A stretch of 64,000 nt of DNA from Polynucleobacter necessarius. GTDB lineage: Bacteria > Pseudomonadota > Gammaproteobacteria > Burkholderiales > Burkholderiaceae. The notes under the pieces were generated by a model. It was not told the origin of the DNA, did no database searches, and was given only the letters and a program-made list of their open reading frames with translations. The number at the start of each line of letters is the position of its first letter. Positions within the stretch are counted from its first letter, which is position 1. Of the stretch, positions 50,311 through 60,997 are shown piece after piece. Location of the stretch: positions 1,269,822-1,333,821 of the forward strand of contig NZ_LT615227.1 of assembly GCF_900096755.1 (NCBI RefSeq). The letters are read 5' to 3'. A program made the translations under genes and the position numbers.

Positions 50311-53007
50311 ATGGCAGCGGTTCCAGAGCAGATTTTAGGTAAGCAAAACGCCCAAGACGTTGATCTGGGTGAGACTCAAGAATGGTTACAAGCGCTTGAT
50401 GGCGTGATTCGTAACGAAGGTCCTGAACGGGCTGCCTATTTAATAGACCAACAAATTTCTCATGCAAGGGTAAATGGTGTAGTCCAACCTTTCCATGCGG
50501 AGACCCCTTACATCAATACCATTCCAGTTGAAAATCAGGCGCGCTTACCAGGCGACCAGAATGTTGAGCACCGTATTCGTTCATACACTCGCTGGAACGC
50601 AATGGCGATGGTTCTGCGTGCAAATAAAGATACCAATGTTGGTGGGCACATCTCTTCATTTCAGTCTGCGGCAACTTTGTATGACGTAGGTTTCAATCAC
50701 TTCTGGCATGCGCCATCTCCAGAGCATGGTGGCGATCTCATATTTGTTCAAGGTCACTCAGCGCCGGGCGTGTATGCACGTGCTTATATGTTGGGCCGTC
50801 TTGAAGACAGTCAGCTCGATAACTTCCGCCAAGAAGTTGGTGGCAAAGGTATCTCTAGCTATCCACACCCATGGTTGATGCCAGACTTCTGGCAGTTCCC
50901 AACGGTATCGATGGGTTTGGGTCCAATCATGGCGATCTACCAAGCGCGCTTCATGAAGTACCTGACAGACCGTGGATTTATTCAGGAGCAAAGCCGCAAG
51001 GTTTGGGCTTTCCTCGGTGACGGTGAAACCGACGAGCCAGAGTCTTTGGGCGCGATTGGTATGGCTGGTCGTGAAAAACTCGACAACCTCATTTTTGTTA
51101 TCAACTGTAACTTGCAGCGCTTAGATGGACCAGTGCGCGGTAATGGAAAAATTATTCAGGAGCTTGAAGGCGAGTTCCGTGGCGCTGGTTGGAATGTCAT
51201 CAAAGTAGTGTGGGGCGGACAATGGGACGCCTTATTCGCTCGTGACAAAAAGGGCATCTTGATGCAGCGTCTTGGCGAAATCGTTGACGGTCAGTATCAG
51301 ACGATGAAGTCTAAGAATGGCGCCTATGTTCGTGAGATCGTATTTAATACGCCAGAACTAAAGGCCTTGGTAAGCGACTGGAGTGATGACGAGATTTGGC
51401 AACTGAATCGTGGCGGCCATGATCCTCATAAAGTCTTTGCAGCTTTCCATGCTGCCGTAAATCACAAAGAGCAACCAACGGTTATCTTGGCTCACACCAT
51501 TAAAGGTTACGGTATGGGTGGATCTGGTGAGGCGATGAATATTGCCCACCAAGCTAAGAAGATGAATGCGGATGACGTACGTCGTTTCCGTGATCGCTTT
51601 GAGATTCCAGTTAAGGATGAGCAGTTAGATGAAATGCCTTTAGTGAAGTTCGCTGAAGGCAGCCCTGAGCTCGAGTACATGAAGGCGCGCCGTCAAGAAT
51701 TGGGCGGTTACTTGCCGCAACGTCGCACCAAAGCTGAGAGCTTGCCAGTCCCGGCGCTGGATGTTTTTGCACCTTTGCTTGAGGCAACCACAGAAGGCCG
51801 TGAAATTTCTACAACGATGGCGTTTGTGCGCATGCTCAATACTGTCGTGCGTGACAAGGTATTAGGTAAACGCGTAGTGCCGATCGTTCCGGATGAGTCT
51901 CGCACCTTTGGTATGGAGGGTATGTTCCGCCAGTTAGGCATCTGGAATCAGTTGGGTCAGCTCTACACCCCAGAAGATCATGATCAATTGATGTTCTACA
52001 AAGAGGATAAGACCGGCCAGATTTTGCAAGAGGGTATTAATGAAGCTGGCGGTATGTGCGACTGGATTGCAGCTGCTACTTCTTACTCCACTCATGGCGT
52101 GCCAATGTTGCCTTTCTACATCTTCTACTCGATGTTTGGCTTCCAACGTATTGGTGACTTAGCATGGGCGGCTGGTGATATGCGTAGCCGTGGTTTCTTG
52201 TTGGGCGGTACGGCCGGCAGAACTACTTTGAATGGCGAAGGCTTGCAACACGAAGATGGTCATAGCCATCTGTGGAGTGGGGCAGTTCCGAACTGTATTA
52301 GCTACGATCCAACATTCTTATTTGAATTGGCGGTAGTGATTCAGGACGGTATGCGTCGCATGCTAGAAGTTCAAGAAGACGTGTATTACTACGTGACTTT
52401 GATGAATGAGAACTATGCGCATCCAGCAATGCCTAAGGGTGCTGAAAAAGACATCATCAAGGGGATGTACAAGCTGAAGTCTGTTGGTGATGCCAACGCA
52501 AAACTGCGCGTACAGCTCTTAGGCTCTGGAACCATCTTCCGTGAAGTAATTGAAGCTGCTGAGATTCTCCATAAAGACTGGGGTATCGCTGCAGACTTGT
52601 GGGGTTGCCCAAGCTTTACTGAGCTTGGTCGCGATTGGACTGCGGTACACCGCAATAACCTTTTAAATCCTACGGCTGCTCCAGCTTTATCTCATGTTGA
52701 GAAGTGCCTCAAAGACACCTCTGGCCCTGTGATCGCTGCAACTGACTACGTTCGTTTATTTGCTGAGCAAATTCGTCCAGCAATTCAACATATGGGTCGT
52801 CGCTATGAGGTCTTGGGTACCGATGGATTTGGTCGTTCCGATACTCGCGAAAAACTCCGTGATTTCTTTGAAGTAGATCGTCGTTGGGTTGTAGTAACTG
52901 CGTTGAGATCTTTGGTTGACTCTGGTCAGCTTGATCGCTCTAAGTTGGCCGAAGCGATTAAGAAATACAACATCGACACTACTAAACCAAACCCAATGAC
53001 GGTTTGA
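50311..53007 (+). CDS. aceE: pyruvate dehydrogenase E1 component, homodimeric
   Basis: A protein of about 898 residues that decarboxylates pyruvate with thiamine diphosphate and passes the acetyl group to lipoyl-E2. The ThDP motif GDGETDEPESLGAIG...NCNLQ is intact, and LQRLDGPVRGNGKIIQELEG and the catalytic His region (HIKGYG-like HTIKGYGMGGSGEA) are present. The start is ATG 50311 because TGGAGA precedes it; an ATG 12 bases earlier overlaps that site. First gene of aceE-aceF-lpdA. Confidence 0.96.
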   Translation: MAAVPEQILGKQNAQDVDLGETQEWLQALDGVIRNEGPERAAYLIDQQISHARVNGVVQPFHAETPYINTIPVENQARLPGDQNVEHRIRSYTRWNAMAMVLRANKDTNVGGHISSFQSAATLYDVGFNHFWHAPSPEHGGDLIFVQGHSAPGVYARAYMLGRLEDSQLDNFRQEVGGKGISSYPHPWLMPDFWQFPTVSMGLGPIMAIYQARFMKYLTDRGFIQEQSRKVWAFLGDGETDEPESLGAIGMAGREKLDNLIFVINCNLQRLDGPVRGNGKIIQELEGEFRGAGWNVIKVVWGGQWDALFARDKKGILMQRLGEIVDGQYQTMKSKNGAYVREIVFNTPELKALVSDWSDDEIWQLNRGGHDPHKVFAAFHAAVNHKEQPTVILAHTIKGYGMGGSGEAMNIAHQAKKMNADDVRRFRDRFEIPVKDEQLDEMPLVKFAEGSPELEYMKARRQELGGYLPQRRTKAESLPVPALDVFAPLLEATTEGREISTTMAFVRMLNTVVRDKVLGKRVVPIVPDESRTFGMEGMFRQLGIWNQLGQLYTPEDHDQLMFYKEDKTGQILQEGINEAGGMCDWIAAATSYSTHGVPMLPFYIFYSMFGFQRIGDLAWAAGDMRSRGFLLGGTAGRTTLNGEGLQHEDGHSHLWSGAVPNCISYDPTFLFELAVVIQDGMRRMLEVQEDVYYYVTLMNENYAHPAMPKGAEKDIIKGMYKLKSVGDANAKLRVQLLGSGTIFREVIEAAEILHKDWGIAADLWGCPSFTELGRDWTAVHRNNLLNPTAAPALSHVEKCLKDTSGPVIAATDYVRLFAEQIRPAIQHMGRRYEVLGTDGFGRSDTREKLRDFFEVDRRWVVVTALRSLVDSGQLDRSKLAEAIKKYNIDTTKPNPMTV

Positions 53008-53022
53008 TAAGAGATAAATACT

Positions 53023-54324
53023 ATGAGTCAAATAATTGAAATCAAAGTCCCGGATATCGGCGACTACAAAGATGTGCCGGTGATCGAAGTATTGGTTAAA
53101 GCTGGTGACAAGGTTGAGAAAGAACAATCTATCGTTGTTCTCGAATCTGACAAAGCAACCATGGATGTACCTTCATCACACTCTGGCATCGTCAAGGAAG
53201 TCAAAGTGAAGGTTGGTGACAATCTCTCCGAGGGATCGGTGGTTGTTATTTTGGAAGGCGGATCTTCGTCTGCCGCTCCAGCGCCAGCATCCACAAATGC
53301 ACCAGTGGTACCCGCGGTAAATAAGGCGCCTGCTGTAGAGCCTCCTATTGCTCGTGCCCCTGCACCACCTCCTGTAAGCAGTACACCTGCACCAGTAGAT
53401 GCAGCAGTTAGCCATGCAAGTCCATCAGTTCGTAAATTTGCACGTGAACTCGGTGTCACTATTACGCAGGTCAAAGGTTCTGGTCCTAAAGGCCGCATTA
53501 CACAAGAAGACGTCCAAGCATTTGTGAAGGCTGCCATGAGTGGTGGAGCAGGTAGTTCCGCGTCGGCCTCTGGTGGCGGTAGCTTGGGCGGATTAAATCT
53601 GATTCCTTGGCCTAAGGTTGATTTCACGAAGTTTGGTGAGATTGAGCGCCAGCCATTAAATCGTATTAAGAAACTCACGGCCGCCAATTTAGGCCGTAAC
53701 TGGGTCATGATCCCAGCGGTGACCTATCACGAAGATGCTGATATTACTGATTTAGAAGCCTTCCGTGTTCTCACTAATAAAGAGAATGAGAAGAAGGGTG
53801 TTAAGATCACGATGCTCGCTTTCTTAATGAAGGCTGCTGTTGCTGCATTGAAAAAATATCCAGAGTTCAACAGCTCCTTGGATGGCGATGATCTGATTCT
53901 GAAGAAGTACTTCAATATTGGTTTTGCAGCCGATACGCCAACTGGTTTGGTTGTACCGGTCATTAAAGATGCAGACAAGAAGGGCATCTTTGAATTGGCT
54001 AAAGAAACTTCAGAGTTAGCGGCACTTGCTCGTGATGGCAAACTAAAACCAGATCAAATGCAAGGTGCAAGTTTCACAATCTCCTCTTTAGGTGGTATTG
54101 GTGGAACCTACTTCTCGCCGATTGTGAACGCTCCGGAAGTTGCGATCCTTGGTGTAAGCAAAGCCTCTATGAAGCCTGTATGGGATGGTAAGCAATTTGT
54201 GCCTCGTCTCATTTGCCCATTGTCTCTATCTGCCGATCATCGCGTGATTGATGGCGCATTGGCCACGCGTTTCAATGTGTACATTGCTCAGCTCTTGGCC
54301 GACTTCCGTCGCGCCAGTCTGTAA
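53023..54324 (+). CDS. aceF: dihydrolipoyllysine acetyltransferase (PDH E2)
   Basis: A 433-residue core subunit. It has one N-terminal lipoyl domain (lipoyl Lys in [13 protein letters not shown]), an Ala/Pro linker (about residues 88-130), the peripheral-subunit-binding domain (ASPSVRKFARELGVTI, GPKGRITQEDVQAFV) and the catalytic domain ending in SLSADHRVIDGALATRF with the active-site His and Asp. One lipoyl domain is fewer than the three of E. coli. It begins 15 bases after aceE. Confidence 0.96.
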   Translation: MSQIIEIKVPDIGDYKDVPVIEVLVKAGDKVEKEQSIVVLESDKATMDVPSSHSGIVKEVKVKVGDNLSEGSVVVILEGGSSSAAPAPASTNAPVVPAVNKAPAVEPPIARAPAPPPVSSTPAPVDAAVSHASPSVRKFARELGVTITQVKGSGPKGRITQEDVQAFVKAAMSGGAGSSASASGGGSLGGLNLIPWPKVDFTKFGEIERQPLNRIKKLTAANLGRNWVMIPAVTYHEDADITDLEAFRVLTNKENEKKGVKITMLAFLMKAAVAALKKYPEFNSSLDGDDLILKKYFNIGFAADTPTGLVVPVIKDADKKGIFELAKETSELAALARDGKLKPDQMQGASFTISSLGGIGGTYFSPIVNAPEVAILGVSKASMKPVWDGKQFVPRLICPLSLSADHRVIDGALATRFNVYIAQLLADFRRASL

Positions 54325-54333
54325 GGAGGATCT

Positions 54334-56109
54334 ATGGCTAAGCAAATGATCCTTGTTCCGGATATTGGTGATTATTCAGATGTACCGGTGATTGAAGTAT
54401 TAGTAAAAGTTGGCGATGTCATTGAAAAAGAACAGCCGCTATTGGTGCTTGAATCTGATAAAGCGACTATGGAAGTGCCGGCTGATGCTGCAGGTACTGT
54501 GACTAGCATTGCAGTCAAGCTAGGAGATAAGGTTAGCAAGGGTTCTGTGATTGCGGAGATAGAGGCAAGCGGTGCTGCACCTGCACCTGCGGCTAAGCCT
54601 ACCCCAGCACCAGCTACACCAATAATTACAGCAGCTCCTGCGCCGATAGCTGGTCAATACAGTGGCAAAGTGGATCATGAGTGTGAAGTCTTGGTTCTTG
54701 GCGCTGGCCCTGGCGGCTATAGCGCAACATTTCGTAGTGCTGACTTGGGTATGAACACAGTTTTAGTTGAGCGTTATCCAACTTTGGGTGGCGTTTGCTT
54801 AAACGTAGGTTGCATTCCATCTAAGGCGTTGCTGCACACAACTTCTGTCATGGATGAAGTGAAGACCATGGCTAAACACGGCATTACTTTTGGTGCGCCA
54901 AAGATCGAGATTGATCAATTGCGTGGTTACAAAGAATCTGTGATTGCAAAATTAACAGGCGGCCTCGCTGGCATGGCTAAAGCACGTAAAGTGAAAGTTG
55001 TTCGTGGCTTAGGTAAATTCTTAGATGCGAATCACGTTGAGGTTGAATTAACTGATGGTGCTGGCCAAGACCTCACAGGTAAAAAAGAAGTAGTGCGCTT
55101 TCAGAAGGCGATCATTGCCGCTGGTAGTCAGCCTGTGAAGCTGCCTTTCTTGCCAGAAGATCCGCGTATTGTTGATAGCACGGGCGCTTTGCTACTGAAG
55201 AGCATTCCAAAGCGTATGTTGGTTATTGGCGGCGGCATTATTGGTTTAGAGATGGCAACCGTCTACAGCACGCTAGGGTCACGCATTGATATTGCCGAGA
55301 TGATGGATGGTCTCATGGCGGGAGCTGATCGTGATTTAGAAAAGGTCTGGGAGAAATTCAATGCCGGACGTTTTGAAAAGATCATGCTCAAGACCCGCGC
55401 AGATAAGGCGGAAGTGAAGCCAGATGGTATCCAAGTAACGTTTGAAGGTGAAAATGCACCAGCTGAGCCACAAACCTACGACTTGGTGTTGGTTGCTGTG
55501 GGACGCACGCCAAATGGCAAGAAGATTGATGCTGGTAAGGCAGGTGTTCAAGTTGATGAGCGCAGCTTCATTCCAGTTGACAAGCAAATGCGCACCAACG
55601 TTTCCAATATTTTTGCGATCGGCGATCTAGTTGGGCAGCCAATGTTGGCGCATAAAGCGGTTCACGAAGGCCATGTAGCGGCTGAAGCTGCTGCAGGTGA
55701 AAAATCCTATTTCGATGCGAAGCAAATTCCATCTGTTGCCTATACTGACCCAGAAGTTGCTTGGGCTGGATTAACAGAGGAGCAGTGTAAAGCTCAAGGC
55801 ATTGCTTACGAAAAAGGTCTATTCCCTTGGGCGGCCAGTGGTCGTGCAATTGCTAATGGGCGTGATGAAGGTTTTACTAAACTCATTTTTGATGCTACGA
55901 CCCATCGCATTATTGGTGGCGGTATTGTTGGTACACACGCCGGTGATTTGATTGGCGAAGTTTGTTTGGCGATCGAGATGGGCGCAGACGCCGTAGATAT
56001 CGGCAAGACCATCCATCCTCATCCAACCCTGGGCGAGTCTGTGGGTTTAGCTGCTGAAGCTGCGCATGGTCATTGCACTGACTTGCCTCCCGTTAAGAAG
56101 AGGTCATAA
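54334..56109 (+). CDS. lpdA: dihydrolipoamide dehydrogenase (PDH E3) with N-terminal lipoyl domain
   Basis: A 591-residue flavoprotein that reoxidises lipoyl groups with NAD. Residues 1-80 form a lipoyl domain ([13 protein letters not shown]), nearly a copy of the E2 domain. An Ala/Pro linker follows, then the FAD site [17 protein letters not shown], the redox disulfide [13 protein letters not shown], the NAD site [18 protein letters not shown] and the active-site [11 protein letters not shown] lipoylated E3 is known in Neisseria and Burkholderiales. AAGGAGG precedes the ATG. Last gene of the operon. Confidence 0.96.
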   Translation: MAKQMILVPDIGDYSDVPVIEVLVKVGDVIEKEQPLLVLESDKATMEVPADAAGTVTSIAVKLGDKVSKGSVIAEIEASGAAPAPAAKPTPAPATPIITAAPAPIAGQYSGKVDHECEVLVLGAGPGGYSATFRSADLGMNTVLVERYPTLGGVCLNVGCIPSKALLHTTSVMDEVKTMAKHGITFGAPKIEIDQLRGYKESVIAKLTGGLAGMAKARKVKVVRGLGKFLDANHVEVELTDGAGQDLTGKKEVVRFQKAIIAAGSQPVKLPFLPEDPRIVDSTGALLLKSIPKRMLVIGGGIIGLEMATVYSTLGSRIDIAEMMDGLMAGADRDLEKVWEKFNAGRFEKIMLKTRADKAEVKPDGIQVTFEGENAPAEPQTYDLVLVAVGRTPNGKKIDAGKAGVQVDERSFIPVDKQMRTNVSNIFAIGDLVGQPMLAHKAVHEGHVAAEAAAGEKSYFDAKQIPSVAYTDPEVAWAGLTEEQCKAQGIAYEKGLFPWAASGRAIANGRDEGFTKLIFDATTHRIIGGGIVGTHAGDLIGEVCLAIEMGADAVDIGKTIHPHPTLGESVGLAAEAAHGHCTDLPPVKKRS

Positions 56110-56150
56110 GCTAGTTCGTGAGAGCTGCCTAGAGTATTAGGTATTAAAGA

Positions 56151-56176
56151 AAAAGCCCCGAGAGATCGGGGCTTTT
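56151..56176. terminator. bidirectional intrinsic terminator between lpdA and the phasin gene
   Basis: A 10-bp stem (AAAAGCCCCG / CGGGGCTTTT) with a 6-base loop between two converging genes, 42 bases after the lpdA stop. T tracts flank both sides when read on the appropriate strand. Confidence 0.9.
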
Positions 56177-56214
56177 GCATTGCAGACCAAAGTCTGCGAT
56201 TGAAACAATGGCAA

Positions 56215-56769
56215 TTATTTCTTTTTGGCGGCCTTGGTGGCAGAGTCTGCAGCTTTGAAGACTGTGTCTGCTGTGGTGTGCAGATTGGTTTGGGCAACTT
56301 CAACTGCATGCTTGACTGCTTTTTGGCTGGTTTCAAATACGTTGTTTGCTGAAGCGATGGCTTGCTTCATTGCTTGCACGGCGGCATCAGAACCAGCGGG
56401 TGCATTTTTAGTCCACTCTTCAACCAAAGAATTCACTTTCTTTTGACCCGCTTGAAATTCTTTTTCAGCTGACTGGGTAAAACTATTTTGAGTCTCATGA
56501 GCCAATTCATATAAGTGACGGCTATACGCCATGATCTTTTCTGCCATTGGTTGAACGGCTTCGGCTTGATGGGCGAGCAGCTGTTGAATGTCTTTCACTT
56601 CCAAAGCTTTCTTGGCGCTATTCATGCTATCGCCTAAGGTTTGCTTGGCAATGTGCATATTGAGTTCAACTAATTTCTTAATGCTCTGGAGCGCCTGGTT
56701 AGTTAAACCGCTGAGCGTTTCTAAATTGGCTTTTTGTGCTGCTGCGATTTGTTCAGGTGTTAAGTTCAT
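56215..56769 (-). CDS. phasin family protein
   Basis: A 184-residue amphipathic helical protein (NLTPEQIAAAQKANLETLSGL, then Ala/Gln/Lys-rich helices). The C-terminal tail (AADSATKAAKKK) resembles PhaP-type phasins that coat polyhydroxyalkanoate granules. The start is chosen at ATG 56769 after AAAGGGAA; a frame five codons longer is less likely. PHA synthase genes are not in the window, so the granule role is by family only. Confidence 0.9.
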   Translation of the reverse strand: MNLTPEQIAAAQKANLETLSGLTNQALQSIKKLVELNMHIAKQTLGDSMNSAKKALEVKDIQQLLAHQAEAVQPMAEKIMAYSRHLYELAHETQNSFTQSAEKEFQAGQKKVNSLVEEWTKNAPAGSDAAVQAMKQAIASANNVFETSQKAVKHAVEVAQTNLHTTADTVFKAADSATKAAKKK

Positions 56770-56967
56770 TTCGTTCCCTTTCAAATGGGTCTTTTTTTGA
56801 CAGATTTACGTATGTCTTCTATTTTAATTTCTTCTGCAGCGCGATAAGCGATTAATATTGCGCGGCAGCATAAAAAGAAGCTGCTGGACCACTTGGGTAT
56901 GGGAATTCCAAAAGAGCCTAAAATCAGTGTTTAGATAAATATTCTTAATATTTTTAGCAAGTTACCC

Positions 56968-57855
56968 ATGAAGCTAAGCCTCGATAACGCCATTGCACCT
57001 ATATTTGTACTCATTTGGAGTACTGGGTTTGTGATTGCGCGTTTGGCAATGCCTTATGTAGAGCCGGCCACTTTCTTATTTTGGCGTTTTGCGGGTGTTT
57101 TGGCGGCCATGGCTGCGCTTAGCTTGGTTTGGAGAATTACTTGGCCAAGCTGGTCTCAAATTAAGCACATTGCAGTCGCAGGTATGTTGCTGCAATTTGG
57201 CTACCTCTTAGGCGTTTGGTTTGCCGTGCGTCTTGGTATGACCGCGGGACTGGTTGCCATCATCGTTGGTCTTCAACCTATTTTGACGGCTTGGTTTGCT
57301 GCATGGGTATCAGAGAAGGTAACGCCAAGACAGTGGATCGGTTTGGCTTTTGGTTTTGCTGGAGTTGCTTTGGTTGTGGCTGAGAAGATTGGATTTGCGC
57401 ACATTCCTTTTGCTAGCTACGTGCTGGCATTTATTGCACTTCTATCGATTACGTTTGGAACGCTATATCAGAAAAAATTCTGCCCCGTATTTGATTTGCG
57501 TGCAGGATCCTCAATTCAGTTTGGCGTCTCTGCAGTTCTCTGTTTTGTCTGTATGTATTTCTTTGAAACTGGCGTCATGGTTTGGAATGCATCAGTCATC
57601 GGTGCGTTGTTGTGGGCGATCTTTCCACTGTCTATTGGATCGATCAGTCTGTTATTTATGATGATTCGTAAAGGGGCTGCAACTAAGGTAACCAGTCTTT
57701 TGTACCTCACGCCACCGACAACGGCAGCAATGGCATGGCTCTTATTTGACGAGCCATTTACCCTAATGATGGCTGCCGGTCTATGTTTGACGATGACAGG
57801 GGTGGTTCTGGTAAATGCACGTCAAACCAACACAGTAGCGACGATTGCAGAGTAG
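56968..57855 (+). CDS. EamA/DMT-family transporter
   Basis: A 295-residue inner-membrane protein with ten predicted helices in two EamA repeats (APIFVLIWSTGFVIARLAMP, FLFWRFAGVLAAMAALSL; second repeat around residue 150). These carriers usually export amino acids or metabolites; the substrate is not readable. The frame is intact, in contrast to the broken APC permease. Confidence 0.88.
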   Translation: MKLSLDNAIAPIFVLIWSTGFVIARLAMPYVEPATFLFWRFAGVLAAMAALSLVWRITWPSWSQIKHIAVAGMLLQFGYLLGVWFAVRLGMTAGLVAIIVGLQPILTAWFAAWVSEKVTPRQWIGLAFGFAGVALVVAEKIGFAHIPFASYVLAFIALLSITFGTLYQKKFCPVFDLRAGSSIQFGVSAVLCFVCMYFFETGVMVWNASVIGALLWAIFPLSIGSISLLFMMIRKGAATKVTSLLYLTPPTTAAMAWLLFDEPFTLMMAAGLCLTMTGVVLVNARQTNTVATIAE

Positions 57856-57969
57856 GGCAGGTGAAATAAAGCCAATTTAGTGGAATGAATTAACCAAGAT
57901 GGGGCGAATAAATCACTTTGCCCTCAAGAAATTAATTATCATTCCGTATGTTTTGGAAGGTATTTTGGG

Positions 57970-58986
57970 ATGCGTTTGAATCGATTTTGGCTCTTGGTCT
58001 GCACATTGCTGTTTGCTGTTGGCGCTACTCTAAATAGTCCTGTCATTGCTTCCACTAAGGATAAGGAAAAGCAGGCAAAGACAACTAAAGTAGTTACGAA
58101 GACTGCTTCAAAGTCCCCCAAAAAGCCAAAAGCCGTTCGAGTCACGGTTACTCGTTCAAATGAACCGGTGATACCTGCAAGACCATCACTTGCTACTGCC
58201 TTAGGTTTACGTGGTCAGCATGATGACCTTAACCTCAAATCAAGCGTTGCAATGGTAGTTAATCAAGACACTAAAGAAGTGTATTTTGAAAAAAATCCAT
58301 CTGTGAGTTTGCCGATTGCTTCAATCACAAAGCTGATGACTGCAATGGTGGTATTGGATTCCAAATTGCCATTAGATGAAACACTCGTGATTAATGCGGA
58401 TGATGTGCATATCTATCGCACCTCACGCTTAGCAGGTGGCACAGTGCTTACTCGTGAAGAGGCATTGCTGCTAGCGCTTATGTCTTCTGAGAACCGTGCG
58501 GCATATACCTTGGGTCGAAATTATCCAGGCGGCATTCCAGCATTTGTGGATGCAATGAATCGTAAGGCAAAAGATTTGGGAATGGATCATTCGCATTTTG
58601 CCGATCCTACTGGGCTTCTCAGCGAGAACGTAGCAACCGCCGAAGATTTAACGCGCATGCTAAATGCGGCTTATCAATACAAGATGATCCGCGAGTTCTC
58701 TACTTGGCCAGATTTGACTATGGTGATTGCAAAGCGTCCCCAGAAGTTCTTAAATACCAACCGACTAGTACGTTCTGGCGATATGAATATCGGCCTTCAG
58801 AAAACTGGCTTCATTAACGCTGCCGGTAAGTGCTTGGTGATGCAGGCTAGAGTCAACAACACGCCATTGCTATTGGTGTTCTTGGATTCTGTCGGTACAC
58901 AGTCTCGTTTTGCGGATGCAGTGCGCGTTCGTGACTGGTATGAGCGCATGCCATCTGGTGCGCAACCAATTCGCCGCTTGATGTAA
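57970..58986 (+). CDS. pbpG: D-alanyl-D-alanine endopeptidase (PBP7-type)
   Basis: A 338-residue periplasmic peptidase that cuts cross-links in peptidoglycan. An N-terminal signal sequence (FWLLVCTLLFAVGATLNSPVIA) precedes a Lys-rich linker. The three active-site motifs are SITK (S-x-x-K), SEN (S-x-N) and KTG (GLQKTGFINAAGKC). The low-molecular-weight PBP S11 family fold is complete. It ends 15 bases before the converging iclR remnant. Confidence 0.93.
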   Translation: MRLNRFWLLVCTLLFAVGATLNSPVIASTKDKEKQAKTTKVVTKTASKSPKKPKAVRVTVTRSNEPVIPARPSLATALGLRGQHDDLNLKSSVAMVVNQDTKEVYFEKNPSVSLPIASITKLMTAMVVLDSKLPLDETLVINADDVHIYRTSRLAGGTVLTREEALLLALMSSENRAAYTLGRNYPGGIPAFVDAMNRKAKDLGMDHSHFADPTGLLSENVATAEDLTRMLNAAYQYKMIREFSTWPDLTMVIAKRPQKFLNTNRLVRSGDMNIGLQKTGFINAAGKCLVMQARVNNTPLLLVFLDSVGTQSRFADAVRVRDWYERMPSGAQPIRRLM

Positions 58987-59001
58987 TTCTGTGGGTGTAG
59001 A

Positions 59002-59832
59002 TTAGGCCGAAGTACCTGGCTCTGCAGACTTGGGTTTAAAGCCCATTCCTTTGGAGATTTGCAGGGCAGTGTCTTGTAGCACTCTAAGCCAATCTGCCTG
59101 AATTCTGTCAGTTGGGGCGCTCAGAGATAAACCGGCAACCAATTTACCAGTGTCATCCAAAATAGGGGCAGCAAGACAGCTCACGCCTAGCTCGAGCTCT
59201 TCATCATCGCGAGCGTTACCCACTTTTCGAACTTGATTTAATTCGGTTTCGAGTTTGGCTAAATCGGTAATGCTGTTTCTGGTGTGCCCAGACAAACCGG
59301 TGCGCGTGACATAAGCGCGAACCTGATTGGGATCATCACTAGCTAAGAATAGTTTTCCTACCGAGGTGAGATGCAAAGGTGCGCGACCACCAATGGCGCG
59401 AACCACTTGCATGCCAGAACGTTCGCTCTATAAGCGCGATCGATATAAACAATCTCATCGCCTTGGCGCACGGATAGGTTGACAGTCTCGCCCGTCAGCT
59501 TGTGTAGGGTGCGCATATGTACTTGGGCAGCATCACGTACAGAGAGTCTGCCTTTTACAAGATTGCCTAGCTCTAATAGTTTGAGACCCAGTCGATAGGT
59601 ACCACCGTCACCGCGCTCGACTAATCTGCAGGCGACCATATCGTTCAGGATGCGGTGAAGCGGTAGATGGGTGTAGGCCACAGTCTGCTCAGCGAGGCTT
59701 TTAAGGCTACAGGACTCTTCTTGATCGGCTAGGGCGTCCAGCAAATTCATCATGCGCTCCCACCACCTGGATGGCTGTTTTGCCAACTTCACCAGTATTT
59801 TTAGAGGTTTTGACGACTTTGCTTGTGTTCAT
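59002..59832 (-). pseudogene. IclR-family transcriptional regulator, two frameshifts
   Basis: The minus strand encodes an IclR regulator in three frames. ATG 59832 begins MNTSKVVKTSKNTGEVGKTA with IQVV. One extra base in a G run (plus-strand CCC at 59759-59761) shifts to ERMMNLLDALADQEESCSLK, the winged-helix DNA-binding domain. Near 59425-59430 a lost base shifts again, so R-S-G-M-Q-V-V-R-A-I-G-G and the effector domain (LHLTSVGKLFLAS, ELELGVSCLAAPI) continue to 59002. The repaired length is about 275 residues. A protein from the middle frame would have DNA-binding but no effector domain. Confidence 0.85.
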
Positions 59833-59953
59833 AGGGCTAATTGTAGCGATTTTTGGGCTGCAATTGCATATTATGAAATTGGATTTTATAGATCCCAGTG
59901 CTAAAAAGCCTAGTTTTGGTGCGTCTAAATGGGGTTTTGTTGCCTAAGAATGA

Positions 59954-60988
59954 CTAAGGATGCCTAATAGCCCTGGCGCACTCATTCACAAGGTCTGGGC
60001 CTCTGTAGATCAAGCCGCTATAGAGCTGAACCAAACTTGCGCCAGCCATGATCTTTTCACGGGCATCTGCGCCACTCATGATTCCGCCGACACCGATGAT
60101 GGGCAGCTCATTGCCAAGTCTTGCCTTGAGCGTTTTGATAACCAAATTCGAGGCAGTCCGAACTGGGGCACCAGATAATCCGCCAAGTTCTTGGCCATGT
60201 CCCATGCCTTGAACTGCCTCTCGAGAAATAGTTGTGTTGGTGGCGATGATCGCATCAATACCAAATTCCATTAAGAGATCAGCAATGAGATTGATGTCAG
60301 CGTGATCTAAGTCTGGAGCAATCTTTAAAAAGAGTGGTTTACGAACACCGTAGCGATCGCTTAAGCGTTTTCTAGATTCGTCCAGATCGCCTAGTAATGC
60401 ACGCAGCATCTCTTCGCCCTGGAGAGCGCGTAAGTTCTGCGTATTAGGGGAGGAGATGTTCACGGTAATGTAGGTGGCAATCTCATAGACTGCTTCCATG
60501 GCGAGAACATAATCGCTGGCCGCATCTTCAATTGCAGTGCTTGCGTTCTTCCCAATATTTAAACCAAGAACACCGCCGTTTTGCCAAAACTTGGAGCGAC
60601 GTACTCGTGCTACGCAGGCTTCAACACCATCGTTGTTAAATCCCATGCGATTAATAATTGCTTCAGCTTGTGGCAGGCGAAACATGCGAGGCTTTGGGTT
60701 GCCGGGCTGAGGGCGTGGCGTTACGGTGCCAATTTCCAAAAAGCCAAATCCCAATGCCGCAAGGGAATCAATGTGTTTGCCATCTTTATCTAAACCCGCA
60801 GCCAGACCAACGGGATTAGGAAATTCAATGCCGCACAGTGTTTGTGGATCGGCGAGAGGCTTAGTGATGAAGCGCTTTAGTAAACCCCAGTGCTCAGCAC
60901 GATCTAAGTTACCTAATGTGACGTTATGGGCTTGCTCAGGGTCTAAACAAAATAGCCAAGGGCGTAAAAAGGAATAGCGATCGATCAT
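59954..60988 (-). CDS. pyrD: dihydroorotate dehydrogenase (quinone), class 2
   Basis: A 344-residue membrane-associated flavoprotein of pyrimidine synthesis that passes electrons to quinone. The N-terminal amphipathic helix ([20 protein letters not shown]) docks on the membrane. Motifs: [27 protein letters not shown] (catalytic Ser), [22 protein letters not shown] and the FMN site [13 protein letters not shown]. Last gene of the minus-strand cluster, 10 bases after bpt. Confidence 0.96.
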   Translation of the reverse strand: MIDRYSFLRPWLFCLDPEQAHNVTLGNLDRAEHWGLLKRFITKPLADPQTLCGIEFPNPVGLAAGLDKDGKHIDSLAALGFGFLEIGTVTPRPQPGNPKPRMFRLPQAEAIINRMGFNNDGVEACVARVRRSKFWQNGGVLGLNIGKNASTAIEDAASDYVLAMEAVYEIATYITVNISSPNTQNLRALQGEEMLRALLGDLDESRKRLSDRYGVRKPLFLKIAPDLDHADINLIADLLMEFGIDAIIATNTTISREAVQGMGHGQELGGLSGAPVRTASNLVIKTLKARLGNELPIIGVGGIMSGADAREKIMAGASLVQLYSGLIYRGPDLVNECARAIRHP

Positions 60989-60997
60989 GGGTAGATA

